Shown: piece after piece, positions 16,758 through 25,806 of the stretch | How the letters are laid out: every line of letters starts with the position of its first letter | Position numbering within the stretch: the first letter of the stretch is position 1 | NCBI RefSeq assembly: GCF_010730195.1 | Contig: NZ_AP022613.1 | Location: forward strand, 806,001-870,000 | From: Mycobacterium conspicuum | Lineage (GTDB): Bacteria > Actinomycetota > Actinomycetes > Mycobacteriales > Mycobacteriaceae | DNA length: 64,000 nt | Direction of reading: 5' to 3' | Made by a program: the position numbers and the translations under genes | Notes under the pieces: generated by a model | Database searches by the model: none | The model's input: the letters and a program-made list of their open reading frames with translations, nothing else | Told to the model about the DNA's origin: nothing

Positions 16758-17789
16758 ATGAGCACCGCTACCGGATCCGGCCGGATTTTCTCCGGCGTGC
16801 AGCCCACCTCCGATTCGCTTCACCTCGGCAACGCGTTGGGCGCCGTCGCGCGGTGGGTCGGGCTGCAGGACGAGGCGGGGGATGACTGGGACGCGTTCTT
16901 CTGCGTGGTCGACCTGCACGCCATCACCGTCGCGCAGGACCCCGCTGCGCTGCGACACCGGACGCTGGTCACCGCCGCGCAATACCTGGCGCTGGGGATC
17001 GATCCGGCGCGCTCCACCGTCTTCGTGCAAAGCCACGTGCCGGCGCACACCCAGTTGGCGTGGGTGCTGGGTTGCTTCACTGGGTTCGGGCAGGCCTCGC
17101 GGATGACGCAGTTCAAGGACAAGTCGGTACGCCAGGGCAGCGACTCCACCACGGTCGGCTTGTTCACCTACCCGGTGCTGCAGGCCGCCGACGTGCTGGC
17201 CTACGACACCAACCTGGTGCCGGTCGGTGAGGACCAGCGCCAGCATCTGGAGCTGGCGCGCGACGTCGCGCAGCGGTTCAACAGCCGCTTCCCGGACACG
17301 TTCGTGGTTCCCGATGTGCTCATCCCCAAGGCCACCGCCAAGATCTACGACCTCGCCGATCCGACCTCGAAAATGAGCAAATCGGCGGCCACCGATGCCG
17401 GGTTGATCAACCTGCTCGACGATCCGGCCTTGTCCGCCAAGAAGATTCGCTCCGCCGTGACCGACAGCGAACGGGAGATCCGCTACGACCCCGAGGCCAA
17501 GGCGGGCGTGTCGAACCTGCTGACCATTCAGTCGGCGGTCACCGGGGTAGCTGTCGACAGCCTGGTCGACGGCTACGCCGGGCGCGGGTACGGCGACCTG
17601 AAGAAGGACACCGCCGAGGCCGTCGTCGAGTTCGTCAGCCCGATCAAGGCCCGGGTCGACGAATTGATGGCTGAGGAAACCGAATTGGAGGCCGTGCTCG
17701 CGGCCGGCGCGCGGCGCGCCCACGAGGTGGCCAGCAAAACCGTTCAGCGGGTCTACGATCGGCTCGGGTTCCTTCCGCACCGGGAGTGA
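16758..17789 (+). CDS. trpS: Tryptophanyl-tRNA synthetase
   Basis: 343 residues from ATG 16758. It charges tRNA-Trp. The class Ic signature HIGH appears as HLGN (SDSLHLGNALGA) and the KMSKS loop is present unchanged (LADPTSKMSKSAATDAG). Length and spacing of the two motifs fit bacterial TrpRS. A membrane protein gene starts 6 bp after the stop, the arrangement of trpS-Rv3335c in M. tuberculosis, so both are probably on one transcript. Confidence 0.97.
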   Translation: MSTATGSGRIFSGVQPTSDSLHLGNALGAVARWVGLQDEAGDDWDAFFCVVDLHAITVAQDPAALRHRTLVTAAQYLALGIDPARSTVFVQSHVPAHTQLAWVLGCFTGFGQASRMTQFKDKSVRQGSDSTTVGLFTYPVLQAADVLAYDTNLVPVGEDQRQHLELARDVAQRFNSRFPDTFVVPDVLIPKATAKIYDLADPTSKMSKSAATDAGLINLLDDPALSAKKIRSAVTDSEREIRYDPEAKAGVSNLLTIQSAVTGVAVDSLVDGYAGRGYGDLKKDTAEAVVEFVSPIKARVDELMAEETELEAVLAAGARRAHEVASKTVQRVYDRLGFLPHRE

Positions 17790-17795
17790 TGACCA

Positions 17796-18821
17796 ATGAG
17801 CGAACCGGCCAAACCGGGGATCCTTGATCGGCTGCGGGCTCGATTCGGGTGGCTCGACCACATCATCCGCGCCTACCGGCGCTTCGACGATCGCAACGGC
17901 GGGTTCTTCGCCGCCGGTCTGACCTATTACACGATTTTCGCGTTATTCCCTTTGCTGATGGTCGGTTTCGCGGTGGTCGGGTTCGCGTTGTCGCGCCGGC
18001 CCGAGCTGCTGAACGAGATCGACGGCCACATCCGGGCAGAGGTGCCGAGCCAGTTCGGGCAACAGCTGATCGAGTTGATCGACTCGGCGATCCGGGCGCG
18101 GACGTCGATCGGTGTCATCGGCCTGACGACCGCGGCCTGGGCGGGGCTTGGCTGGATGTCTCACCTGCGGGCCGCGTTGACCGAGATGTGGTGGGATCAG
18201 CCCGTCGACTCGAAAGGCTACGTGCGTGGCAAGCTGTCCGACTCGTTGGCGATTCTGGGGACGTTCCTGGTGCTGCTGGCCACGCTCGCCCTGAGCGCGC
18301 TGGGTCATGCCCGCCCGATGGCCGCCGTGCTGAGATGGCTTCATATACCGAACTATTCGGTGTTCGGCGTGATCTTTCAGGTCGCTTCGATTTTCGTGTC
18401 GCTGCTGGTGTCGTGGCTGCTGTTCACCTGGATGATCGCCAGGCTGCCGCGAAAGTCGGTCAGCCTGGTCGCGTCGATGCGGGCGGGCCTGATCGCGGCG
18501 GTTGGCTTCGAACTGTTCAAGCAGGTCGGATCGATCTATCTGCAGAAGGTGCTGGGCAGCCCGGCGGGCGCCACGTTCGGTCCGGTATTGGGTTTAATGG
18601 TGTTCGCCAATATCACCGCCTATCTGCTGCTGTTCTCCGCCGCCTGGGCCGCCACCGCATCGCAAGATCCGAAGGCCATCCCCGTCGAACCCCCTGCGCC
18701 AGCGGTCATTTCCCCCCGCGTGGTGGACGAGGGCTTGAGCCTGCGTCAGGCGCTGACCGCGATGGCCGTGGGAGCCGTTGGGGCGCTGACCTTCTCGCGG
18801 CTGACTCACCGGCGTCGATAG
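17796..18821 (+). CDS. YihY/YhjD-family inner membrane protein (Rv3335c-like)
   Basis: 341 residues from ATG 17796, 6 bp after trpS. The N-terminal cytosolic part is followed by GGFFAAGLTYYTIFALFPLL, the conserved start of the YihY/UPF0761 family, and about six hydrophobic helices (residues about 38-70, 100-125, 145-170, 185-215, 225-250 and 260-285). The C-terminal tail is longer than in the 289-residue M. tuberculosis protein and ends with a short hydrophobic GAVGALTF and basic residues. The E. coli YhjD protein affects lipopolysaccharide export phenotypes; the role in mycobacteria is unknown. The stop directly abuts the stop of the convergent HNH gene. Confidence 0.9.
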   Translation: MSEPAKPGILDRLRARFGWLDHIIRAYRRFDDRNGGFFAAGLTYYTIFALFPLLMVGFAVVGFALSRRPELLNEIDGHIRAEVPSQFGQQLIELIDSAIRARTSIGVIGLTTAAWAGLGWMSHLRAALTEMWWDQPVDSKGYVRGKLSDSLAILGTFLVLLATLALSALGHARPMAAVLRWLHIPNYSVFGVIFQVASIFVSLLVSWLLFTWMIARLPRKSVSLVASMRAGLIAAVGFELFKQVGSIYLQKVLGSPAGATFGPVLGLMVFANITAYLLLFSAAWAATASQDPKAIPVEPPAPAVISPRVVDEGLSLRQALTAMAVGAVGALTFSRLTHRRR

Positions 18822-20189
18822 TCACCCGGGTTCGTCGTCGTCGTCTTCATCGCGAAGCAGTTTTTCGGGGTGGTGGTAGGTGTTGGTGCGGGGTTGGCCG
18901 TAGTCGAGGTGTGGGGGTGGGATCCATTCGGTGTCGCCGTGAGCGTTTTTGCGGGTGGTCCAGCCTTTCTCGGCGAGTCGGTTGTCGGGTCCGCAGGCTA
19001 GGGTGAGGTCTTCGATGTCGGTGCGGTGGGTGTTGGTCCAGCCGCTGACGTGGTGGGCTTGGCTGTGGTAGGCCGGCGCGTCGCAGCCGGGGCGGGTGCA
19101 GCCGCGGTCTTTGGCGCACAGCATGATCCGCTGCGCGGGGGAGGCGAAGCGTTTCCCGTGGTGCAGTGCTAAGGGCTTGGTGCCATCGAAGATGGCCAGG
19201 TAGTGGTGCGCCTGGGCGGCCCAGCCGATGACATCGGACATCGGTACCAAGCTGCCGCCGCCGGTGCGGGCCTGGCCGGCGCCGGCTTCGAGCTCTTTGA
19301 GGGTGGTGGTCACGATGATCGATACCGGCAGCCCGTTGTGCTGGCCGAGTTCGCCGGAGGCGATCAGGGCGCGCAGGCCGGCCAGTAGGGCGTCGTGGTT
19401 GCGTTGGGCGCTGGAGCGGTGATCGCGGCGTACCGCGTCGTCGTCGGGTTGCTCGTCGACGACGGGGGTGTCGTCGTCGGGGTTGCAGGTGCCGGGGGCG
19501 GCGAGTTTGGCGAGCACGGGCTCGAGGAAGGCGCGTAGCTCGGGGGTGATCAGCCCGCTGATGCGCGACATTTTGTCGTAGTCGGGCTTGCCCAGGATGA
19601 TGCCGCGTTTGCGGGCGCGTTCCTCGTCGGAATAGTCGCCGTCGGGGTGTAGCCAGTCCATGAGTTGGCGGGCTTGTTCGCGGAGTTGGTCGGGGCGGTA
19701 CTCGGTGGCTTTGTCGGCCAGGACGAGTTCGACGGCGGCGCGGGTGCCCACATCGACGACGGCGGGTAGGTGGGCGAAGAAGTCACGGATGACGCGCACG
19801 TGGGCGTCGCCGATGAGGCCGTCGTGTTGGGCGGCGGCGGTGTGGGTGAGCAGCGGCGCCAACGGTTCTCCGGTCAGCGCGCGCCGCTGTCCGAGGTCTT
19901 CGGCTTCGGCGACGCGGCGGCTGGCTTCGGGTTTGGTGATGCGCAGCCGGTCGGCCAGCGCGCCGCACAGTGTGCCGCCGAGCTCTTCGGGGCGGGCTTG
20001 GGCGTCGAGTTGGTTGATCAGCGCGTGCTGGGGTGTGCGTTGGCGGCGCATGCCGCGTTCCAGGCGCTGCAGGATGCGCAACCGTTCCGGGGTGGTCAGT
20101 GCGTCGAAGCTCAACGCGCACAACCGGTCCAGCACACCATCGAGCGCGTCGAGAACCTCGACGATCTCCTCGCGGCTGCTGCAACCCAT
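18822..20189 (-). CDS. 13E12-repeat family protein: DUF222 plus HNH nuclease domain
   Basis: 455 residues from ATG 20189. The N-terminal three quarters is the helical DUF222 domain (LTTPERLRILQRLERGMRRQ onward). The C-terminus has an HNH/McrA-like zinc nuclease: C-T-R-P-G-C-D, then SQAHHVSGW with the catalytic His pair, and CGPDNRLAEKG with the Asn/His region. These genes are multicopy in mycobacteria; REP13E12 elements are the integration targets of prophage phiRv1. Function is unproven, with homing or mobile behaviour suspected. It lies between two backbone genes where M. tuberculosis has other genes, next to a PE lipase and a low-GC gap. No flanking repeats were found by eye. Confidence 0.88.
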   Translation of the reverse strand: MGCSSREEIVEVLDALDGVLDRLCALSFDALTTPERLRILQRLERGMRRQRTPQHALINQLDAQARPEELGGTLCGALADRLRITKPEASRRVAEAEDLGQRRALTGEPLAPLLTHTAAAQHDGLIGDAHVRVIRDFFAHLPAVVDVGTRAAVELVLADKATEYRPDQLREQARQLMDWLHPDGDYSDEERARKRGIILGKPDYDKMSRISGLITPELRAFLEPVLAKLAAPGTCNPDDDTPVVDEQPDDDAVRRDHRSSAQRNHDALLAGLRALIASGELGQHNGLPVSIIVTTTLKELEAGAGQARTGGGSLVPMSDVIGWAAQAHHYLAIFDGTKPLALHHGKRFASPAQRIMLCAKDRGCTRPGCDAPAYHSQAHHVSGWTNTHRTDIEDLTLACGPDNRLAEKGWTTRKNAHGDTEWIPPPHLDYGQPRTNTYHHPEKLLRDEDDDDEPG

Positions 20190-20308
20190 GCCCGAATTCT
20201 ACGAACACCCACCGACAAGAAAATCCCAAGCGGCGCAATGGAATTAAAGAAAAATAAATGGAACCAACTATCGCTGCCCAACGTCTAATGCATTCGCCGC
20301 CGCGATGC
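20190..20308. other. AT-rich intergenic spacer
   Basis: This spacer between the PE lipase stop and the HNH start is markedly AT-rich compared with the window (it contains GAATTAAAGAAAAATAAATG). No ORF, tRNA or clear hairpin with a T-tract was seen. The composition supports the idea that the 18822-21604 segment has a different history from its neighbours. Confidence 0.6.
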
Positions 20309-21604
20309 CTAAAGACCGAGCTCCCGGTAGATCTGCGGAAGCAACTCGAAACCGTCTGGGGTGAGGTAAACCCAGTCGTGGACTTGGCCGCTGGCGAATA
20401 TGAAGCTAATGGGAGCGCCCTGCGCTACGGCTTCCTGCTGCAGCACGATCCCGTCGGGTGTCACCGAATCCAGGGATCCGTCGTAGACATAGGTTGGCGG
20501 CAGTCCCTTCAGTGACCCGTACAGCGGACTCACCAGATAGTCCGTCTCGGGAAGGTTGCCTGCCCATTCCGAGGGGACGTTTGGTTGATTCCCCCCAATC
20601 AGCCCACTAATCAACGGCGAATTGACCAGGGGATCGTGGGTGAGCGCGATGTTGGGATTGCTATTAGTCACATCGAGCCATGGAGATACCAGAACCATTG
20701 ACCCCGGTACGGTTTCGTTGTTGGCCACCATGTATTCGACGGTCGCTAGTGCGAGGTTGCCGCCCGAGGAGTCGCCGGTCACGCTGACGTTGGGGGCACC
20801 GTGCTGAGCGATTTGCATGGAGATGAAGCTGGCAATTTCGGGTACGACCACCTCGGCGGTACCTCCTTGTGGCACCAACGGGTAGAACGGCACCTCGATG
20901 GTCGCGCCGGTCTGGTTTGCCATCAGCGTGTAATCGAGCCAGTTGAAGAATGACGGCTCGAGGGAGTAATCGCCGCCGGGCAGGGCCACTACGTAGTGGC
21001 CGGACGGGTGAGCTGGCGTGATCTGCAGGACGGGCATCCCGTCAAATGTGGTGTGCTGGACCGTTTCCCCCAGCAACATCGTTAAGAGCTTGGGCGGGGT
21101 GTTGCTGAACTCCAGCGAAAAAACTGCGCCGGTGAGACGGCTCAGTTGAGTGGTGAGGCTGGGCGGGAGGTAGCGCGCGAGACCTTGCAGCGCAAACAGG
21201 AAACCGCTTTGAACCTTGGCCGATAATGACGGTGTGCCGGTGAAGATCGCTCCCTGTGTTGCCGGGAATGCGGTGGGCGGCGATCCGAAGATATTGGTGA
21301 CGAGGTTGTTGGCCGCCTGGGAATTCGCCACCTCGGCGGCCATATAGGCGTCCCCAGCGGTGTTCAAAGCCCGCACGAACTGGGCATGGAACGCCGCCGC
21401 CCGCGCGCTGACCGCTTGAAACGCCTCGGCGTGCCGGGAGAACAACGTCGCGACGGCAGCGGACACCTCATCCGCAGCCGCGACCGCCACCCCAGTGGTC
21501 GAGGGCGCCGCCGCCGCGGTGGCCTCGTTGAGCGACGAGGCGACATTCGCCAGATCCGTTGCCGCCGCCGTCATGAACTCCGGCGCCGCGATGACATATG
21601 ACAT
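20309..21604 (-). CDS. PE-domain lipase, LipY-like
   Basis: 431 residues from ATG 21604, selected by GGGAGG 6 nt upstream; an upstream in-frame codon at 21628 is less likely. Residues 1-100 form a PE domain (SYVIAAPEFMTAAATDLAN) with the type VII secretion signal YMAAE (Y-x3-E), so export through ESX-5 is expected. The C-terminal two thirds is a hormone-sensitive-lipase-type alpha/beta hydrolase: GDSSGGN nucleophile elbow, VYDGSLDSVTPDG Asp region and GQVHDW His region. M. tuberculosis LipY (Rv3097c) has the same layout and hydrolyses triacylglycerol. The oxyanion-hole strand reads LPGGDYSLEP, not the usual HGGG, so substrate handling may differ. Codon use is less GC-rich than in neighbours. 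Confidence 0.9.
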   Translation of the reverse strand: MSYVIAAPEFMTAAATDLANVASSLNEATAAAAPSTTGVAVAAADEVSAAVATLFSRHAEAFQAVSARAAAFHAQFVRALNTAGDAYMAAEVANSQAANNLVTNIFGSPPTAFPATQGAIFTGTPSLSAKVQSGFLFALQGLARYLPPSLTTQLSRLTGAVFSLEFSNTPPKLLTMLLGETVQHTTFDGMPVLQITPAHPSGHYVVALPGGDYSLEPSFFNWLDYTLMANQTGATIEVPFYPLVPQGGTAEVVVPEIASFISMQIAQHGAPNVSVTGDSSGGNLALATVEYMVANNETVPGSMVLVSPWLDVTNSNPNIALTHDPLVNSPLISGLIGGNQPNVPSEWAGNLPETDYLVSPLYGSLKGLPPTYVYDGSLDSVTPDGIVLQQEAVAQGAPISFIFASGQVHDWVYLTPDGFELLPQIYRELGL

Positions 21605-21705
21605 GGGAAACCTCCCGCCGTCACGCAAAGACGCTGAATCCTATCGCGGCGTGCTTCCGGGTGGTGGCTATTCGGCATAGCCGCTCGAGCGACGGGGCGG
21701 AGGCC

Positions 21706-22827
21706 TTAGACCCACTCGCCGCCGGCCATGACTGCCGTCACCCGAAGTTCACGGTCCAGCACAACGAAATTGGCGTCGTAGCCGGCCCGCAGCTCACCCA
21801 CAGCAGAAAGCCCGAGGGCGCGCGCCGGCGTGGCCGACGTCATCCGCACCGCGGCGGCCAGCGCCGCATCCAAACCGGGCGCGGCCACCTGACGAAAGAG
21901 CGCATCCATGGTGGCGGTGCTGCCGGCGATCGTCGACGTTCCACGCACCCGCGCCACGCCGGACGCGACGTCGATCGCGACCGTGCCGAGCCGAAACGCT
22001 CCATCGTCGCAACCGGCCGCGGCGATCGCATCGGTGACCAAAGCGACCCGCTCGGGACCGGCGCCCTCGATCACCGCGCGCACCACCGCGGGATGCACGT
22101 GCACGCCGTCGGCGATCAGCTCGACGGTCACCCGCTGGTCTTGCAGCAGCGCCAGCGCGGGCCCGGGGTCGCGATGATGCAGCGGCGGCATCGCGTTGAA
22201 CAGATGCGTGCCGACGGTCGCGCCCATATCGAGGGCGCGGCAAGCATGTTCGTACGTCGCGTCGGTATGTCCCACGGCGACAACGACTCCCGCGTCGAGG
22301 AAGCGCCGGATCGCCCACTCGCTGCCAGGCCGTTCGGGTGCCAGCGTGACCATCCGAATGGTGCCGTCGCCCAAGGCTAGTAACGCGTCGATCTCGGCCG
22401 GGTCGGGATCGCGCATAAGCGAAGGGTCATGTGCGCCACAACGTCCCGGGCTAAGCCACGGCCCCTCCAGATGGATGCCCGCGACGACGCCATGGCGGGT
22501 CGCCTCGGCCAACGCCCGCACGCCGGCAATCAGTTCCGAGGGTCCGGCGGTGACCAGGCTGGCCAGCGTGGTGGTGGTGCCGTGGCGCCGGTGGAACCCC
22601 GCAGCGGCCGCGATACCGTCGGCCGACGTGTAGGAGGCACCGCCACCGCCATGCACATGCATGTCGATAAACCCTGGCACCACAACGGAATCGGGGAAGG
22701 CGGCGTCGACGGGCGCGGGCGGCTCACCGGCCCCGCAGTTGGCGATCCGCCGGCCAGAAATCTCCAGCCAGCCCGGCCGGCACACCTGTCCGGATAAAAC
22801 CACGGTCCCCGCGCTGACTACGGCCAT
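21706..22827 (-). CDS. nagA: N-acetylglucosamine-6-phosphate deacetylase
   Basis: 373 residues from ATG 22827, with GGGAGA upstream. The amidohydrolase fold shows the metal site FIDMHVHGGGG (H-x-H), the Glu ligand in GIHLEGPWLSP, the His ligands in VGHTDATYE and GTHLFNAMPPLHHR, and the catalytic Asp in LVTDAIAAAG. It removes acetate from GlcNAc-6-P during amino-sugar and cell-wall recycling. The start overlaps the sugar-transporter stop by 10 bp (Rv3332-Rv3331 order in M. tuberculosis), so import and catabolism are probably co-expressed. Confidence 0.96.
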   Translation of the reverse strand: MAVVSAGTVVLSGQVCRPGWLEISGRRIANCGAGEPPAPVDAAFPDSVVVPGFIDMHVHGGGGASYTSADGIAAAAGFHRRHGTTTTLASLVTAGPSELIAGVRALAEATRHGVVAGIHLEGPWLSPGRCGAHDPSLMRDPDPAEIDALLALGDGTIRMVTLAPERPGSEWAIRRFLDAGVVVAVGHTDATYEHACRALDMGATVGTHLFNAMPPLHHRDPGPALALLQDQRVTVELIADGVHVHPAVVRAVIEGAGPERVALVTDAIAAAGCDDGAFRLGTVAIDVASGVARVRGTSTIAGSTATMDALFRQVAAPGLDAALAAAVRMTSATPARALGLSAVGELRAGYDANFVVLDRELRVTAVMAGGEWV

Positions 22828-24164
22828 CGGCCGCCGTTCTCCCAGAAGTGCCGGATCTGCTCGAGCTGGCGGCCCTTGGTCTCCGGCGCATACCGGTAGA
22901 CGAGCACCAAGGCGGCGACGGCGACACACCCGAACACGGCGAAAGTTCCTGCGCCGCCGAGTGAATGCGTCATCGTCAGGAAACTGGCGGCGATGATCGC
23001 GTTGGCGGTCAGGGTGAACGTCAGCATCGTGCTCGACCCGGTCGACCGCAGGCGAGTGGGGAAGGCCTCTCCGGCGTACACCCAAACCAGTGAGCCGAAG
23101 CCGAAATTGAAGCCGACGAGGAACACCAACACGCCGACGACCCCGTACATCACGGCGAACCTGCCCGCGTAAGCGCCCATCAGCAGCGCGTCGGCGACGA
23201 CCATCATGGCGATGCCGCACAACAGGACTGGGCGCCGGCCCACCCGGTCGACAAGGAATATCGCGGCGCACACGGCCACCACGGCGCCTATCTGCAGCAG
23301 TGCCGGCACCCCCAGCTTCGCGAAATTGCCTTGGAAGCCCATGGTTTCGAACAACCGCGGGCTGTAGTAGATGATCGCGTTGATGCCCGAGATCTGCGAG
23401 AGCACGCCGAGCGTGATCACGAAAACCGTCGCCCGCAGATACGGCCGCCGCAGCATCTCCGACAGCCCGCTCGTGGCGGGGCCTTTGGCCGCGTCGAGGG
23501 CGCCGGTGATCTCGGCCAGCTCCGGTTCGACGCCGGCCTCGGACGACACGCGCAGCAGGGCCCGGCGGGCGTCGGCGACCCGGCCCTTGAGCACATACCA
23601 GCGCGCGGTCTCCGGAAGCCGCATCAACAACGGCAACAGCAGCGCCGCGAGGATGGCGGCCAGCCCGAAGATCCAGCGCCAGCTGTGCGTGTCGGCGAGC
23701 AGGTAGGCGGCCAGGTAGCCGAGGATGATCCCGCCGACGATGGCGAGTTGATAGGCGGTTCCTAACGCGCCGCGCAACGCGGCCGGTGCCAGTTCGGCGA
23801 CGTACACCGGGATCACGACCACCGACACCCCGATGGTCACCCCGATCAACAGCCGGGCCGTCAGCAGCATCGGCATCGAGACCGAGAGCGCGTCGAGCAA
23901 CGCGAACAGCGCAAAGCACACGGCAATCAGCACCGTCGACCTTTTTCGCCCCATCGCATCGGCGAGCCTGCCGCCGACGAGCGCCCCGCCGATCTGGCCG
24001 AGCACCGCCATCGTCGTCAACAGCTCTTGCTGGGATGTCGTCAGACCGAATTGGTCGGTGATGAACAGCAGCGCCCCGGCGATGCACGAGAGGTCGTAAC
24101 CATAGAGCAGCCCGATACTGGCCGCGATCAGCGCCGGGAGGCCGACCGACAGTCTCCGACGCAC
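22818..24164 (-). CDS. sugI: MFS sugar/H+ symporter (SugI-like)
   Basis: 448 residues from GTG 24164; no other start fits between the preceding stop (24173) and the first helix. Twelve transmembrane helices are visible. Sugar-porter motifs are present: GRLADAMGRKR after helix 2, PETARWYVLKGR after helix 6, DRVGRRPVLL after helix 8 and APETKGRQLEQ after helix 12; QISGINAIIYYSPRLF is the glucose-transporter helix-7 signature. It likely imports a hexose or amino sugar, consistent with the downstream nagA. The start sits 8 bp after the small upstream gene, suggesting co-transcription from 24481. Confidence 0.92.
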   Translation of the reverse strand: MRRRLSVGLPALIAASIGLLYGYDLSCIAGALLFITDQFGLTTSQQELLTTMAVLGQIGGALVGGRLADAMGRKRSTVLIAVCFALFALLDALSVSMPMLLTARLLIGVTIGVSVVVIPVYVAELAPAALRGALGTAYQLAIVGGIILGYLAAYLLADTHSWRWIFGLAAILAALLLPLLMRLPETARWYVLKGRVADARRALLRVSSEAGVEPELAEITGALDAAKGPATSGLSEMLRRPYLRATVFVITLGVLSQISGINAIIYYSPRLFETMGFQGNFAKLGVPALLQIGAVVAVCAAIFLVDRVGRRPVLLCGIAMMVVADALLMGAYAGRFAVMYGVVGVLVFLVGFNFGFGSLVWVYAGEAFPTRLRSTGSSTMLTFTLTANAIIAASFLTMTHSLGGAGTFAVFGCVAVAALVLVYRYAPETKGRQLEQIRHFWENGGRWP

Positions 24165-24172
24165 CTCAGCGC

Positions 24173-24481
24173 TCAGCAGACCCGGGTCTTCAGCAGCGCG
24201 ATCACCTTCGCGGGATCCTCGGGAGTTATGCACGGCTTGAACCAGCGGCCCAGCTCGAGGATCAGCAGGGTCTGTTTGGTCGCGCGCTGCACATCCCGCG
24301 GCAGCCGGTAACGCGACATGCGCCGGGTGAACGACGCCCAGCCCACCGGCTTGGCCCTGATGCCGCGAATCTTGTTGTAGGCGACGCGCTTTGGTGTGGA
24401 AAGCAGGAAGTAGTAGCGCCGGATGGTGATGCCGTCCTCGTCGAGCACCAGGCCGGCATCCTCGTACAGGGCTTCGGTCAC
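24173..24481 (-). CDS. Small PH-like domain protein of unknown function
   Basis: 102 residues from GTG 24481. The sequence alternates short strands (LVLDEDGITIRRYYF, RVAYNKIRGIRAK) and ends with a C-terminal helix (DPAKVIALLKTRVC), which looks like a bacterial PH-like domain. There is no signal peptide or membrane segment. It lies 8 bp upstream of the sugar transporter and is likely the first gene of a three-gene unit with sugI and nagA. I do not recognise a specific function. Confidence 0.7.
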   Translation of the reverse strand: MTEALYEDAGLVLDEDGITIRRYYFLLSTPKRVAYNKIRGIRAKPVGWASFTRRMSRYRLPRDVQRATKQTLLILELGRWFKPCITPEDPAKVIALLKTRVC

Positions 24482-24533
24482 GTCGATACGCTGTCACAGG
24501 CAGCGCGAGCCGGTCAACGAATAGAAAAGTTTC

Positions 24534-25757
24534 TCAGTTTTGCGGCCGGCGGTTCATCGAGCGCGCGACCATGATCAACGCGAACACGATGATCGTGCCG
24601 GCCACCGCCACGCCCACCCGCACCGGCAGCGCCTCGGCCGACGACATCAGGCCCGCGGCGTCGACGTTGACCTGCCGGGCCGCGGGATCCGTCGGCTTGG
24701 GCAGCAACGACGGATCGGGCTCGATCAGCGTCCCGACCTGGGTGCCCTGCGGGGTGCCGAAGCCGTAGTCCAGCAGGTGTGCGGCCTGCTCCCAGGGCGC
24801 GATCGGCTGCCGGGTGCCATGCAGCAACACCGCCATCAGCCGTCGCCCGTTGTGGTTGGCGGCGCCGACGAAGGTCTGGCCGGCGTCGTCGGTGTAGCCG
24901 GTCTTGCCGCCCAGCGCGCCGGGATAGTTGTAGAGCAGCTTGTTGTCGTTTTCCAGCTCATAGCCGGGGTGGTCGCCGTGGCCGGGGAAGTCGAAGGTGC
25001 GGGTCGCGACGATGTCGGCGAAGGTGGGGTTGCGCCACGCGTATCGGTAGAACAGGCCGATGTCGTAGGCCGAGGTGCTCATGCCGGGCCCGTCCAGTCC
25101 CGACGGCGTCGCCGCCCTGGTGTCCTTCCCGCCCAGTTTGGCGGCGAGCACGTTGATCTTCTCCAGCGCTTGCTCGATGCCGCCGAGTTGCATGGCCAAC
25201 GCGTGCGCGGCGTCGTTGCCGGAGTGCATCAGCAGGCCGTGCAGCAGCTGATTGACGGTGTACGTGCCGCCGTCGTCGACGCCGACCTTGGTGCCCTCGG
25301 CGGCCGCGTCGTCGGCGGTCCCGACGACGGACTTGTTGAGCGGCAGCGCGTTGATTGACGCCATCGCGACCAGCACCTTGATGACGCTGGCGGGGCGGTG
25401 CCGGCCATGCGGGTCGCGCGCGGCGATGACCGCGCCGCTGTCCAGGTCCGCCACCAGCCAGGCCTCGGCGGAGACATCGCCCGGCGGCGGCGCCGTGTTG
25501 GGCGCGGTGATGACGTCGCAGCCACTCAGCGCCTCCCCGCCGACCGGCTTGGCCGGCACCGGCAGCGGCAGCGGCGGGTCCCCGGCCGTCGGCACCTCGG
25601 AGGAGTCCACCGCCTTCGGCGTGGCCTCCCGGTACGGGCAACTCGGTGGGCCCGCGTTGGGCCCGGGGCTTGGCTCGGCCCGGGCGGCGGCCAAACCGGG
25701 CCCGAGCGCCAAGAAAGCGGCCGCGAACAGGCATGATGCCGAACGTAGGAAGCTCAT
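24534..25757 (-). CDS. dacB1: D-alanyl-D-alanine carboxypeptidase (penicillin-binding protein)
   Basis: 407 residues from ATG 25757, against about 405 in M. tuberculosis DacB1 (Rv3330). Signal peptide residues 1-27; peptidase S11 motifs SxxK at S124-V-I-K127, SGN at 179-181 and KTG at 285-287; a C-terminal hydrophobic anchor at about residues 380-400 followed by basic residues. It trims the terminal D-Ala from peptidoglycan stem peptides outside the membrane. A proline-rich segment (about residues 58-72) links the signal peptide to the catalytic domain. Confidence 0.96.
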   Translation of the reverse strand: MSFLRSASCLFAAAFLALGPGLAAARAEPSPGPNAGPPSCPYREATPKAVDSSEVPTAGDPPLPLPVPAKPVGGEALSGCDVITAPNTAPPPGDVSAEAWLVADLDSGAVIAARDPHGRHRPASVIKVLVAMASINALPLNKSVVGTADDAAAEGTKVGVDDGGTYTVNQLLHGLLMHSGNDAAHALAMQLGGIEQALEKINVLAAKLGGKDTRAATPSGLDGPGMSTSAYDIGLFYRYAWRNPTFADIVATRTFDFPGHGDHPGYELENDNKLLYNYPGALGGKTGYTDDAGQTFVGAANHNGRRLMAVLLHGTRQPIAPWEQAAHLLDYGFGTPQGTQVGTLIEPDPSLLPKPTDPAARQVNVDAAGLMSSAEALPVRVGVAVAGTIIVFALIMVARSMNRRPQN

Positions 25758-25806
25758 TGTCTGTGCAGATTAGGCGATCGGGCACCCGATTGCGCGGAGC
25801 CGCGCT

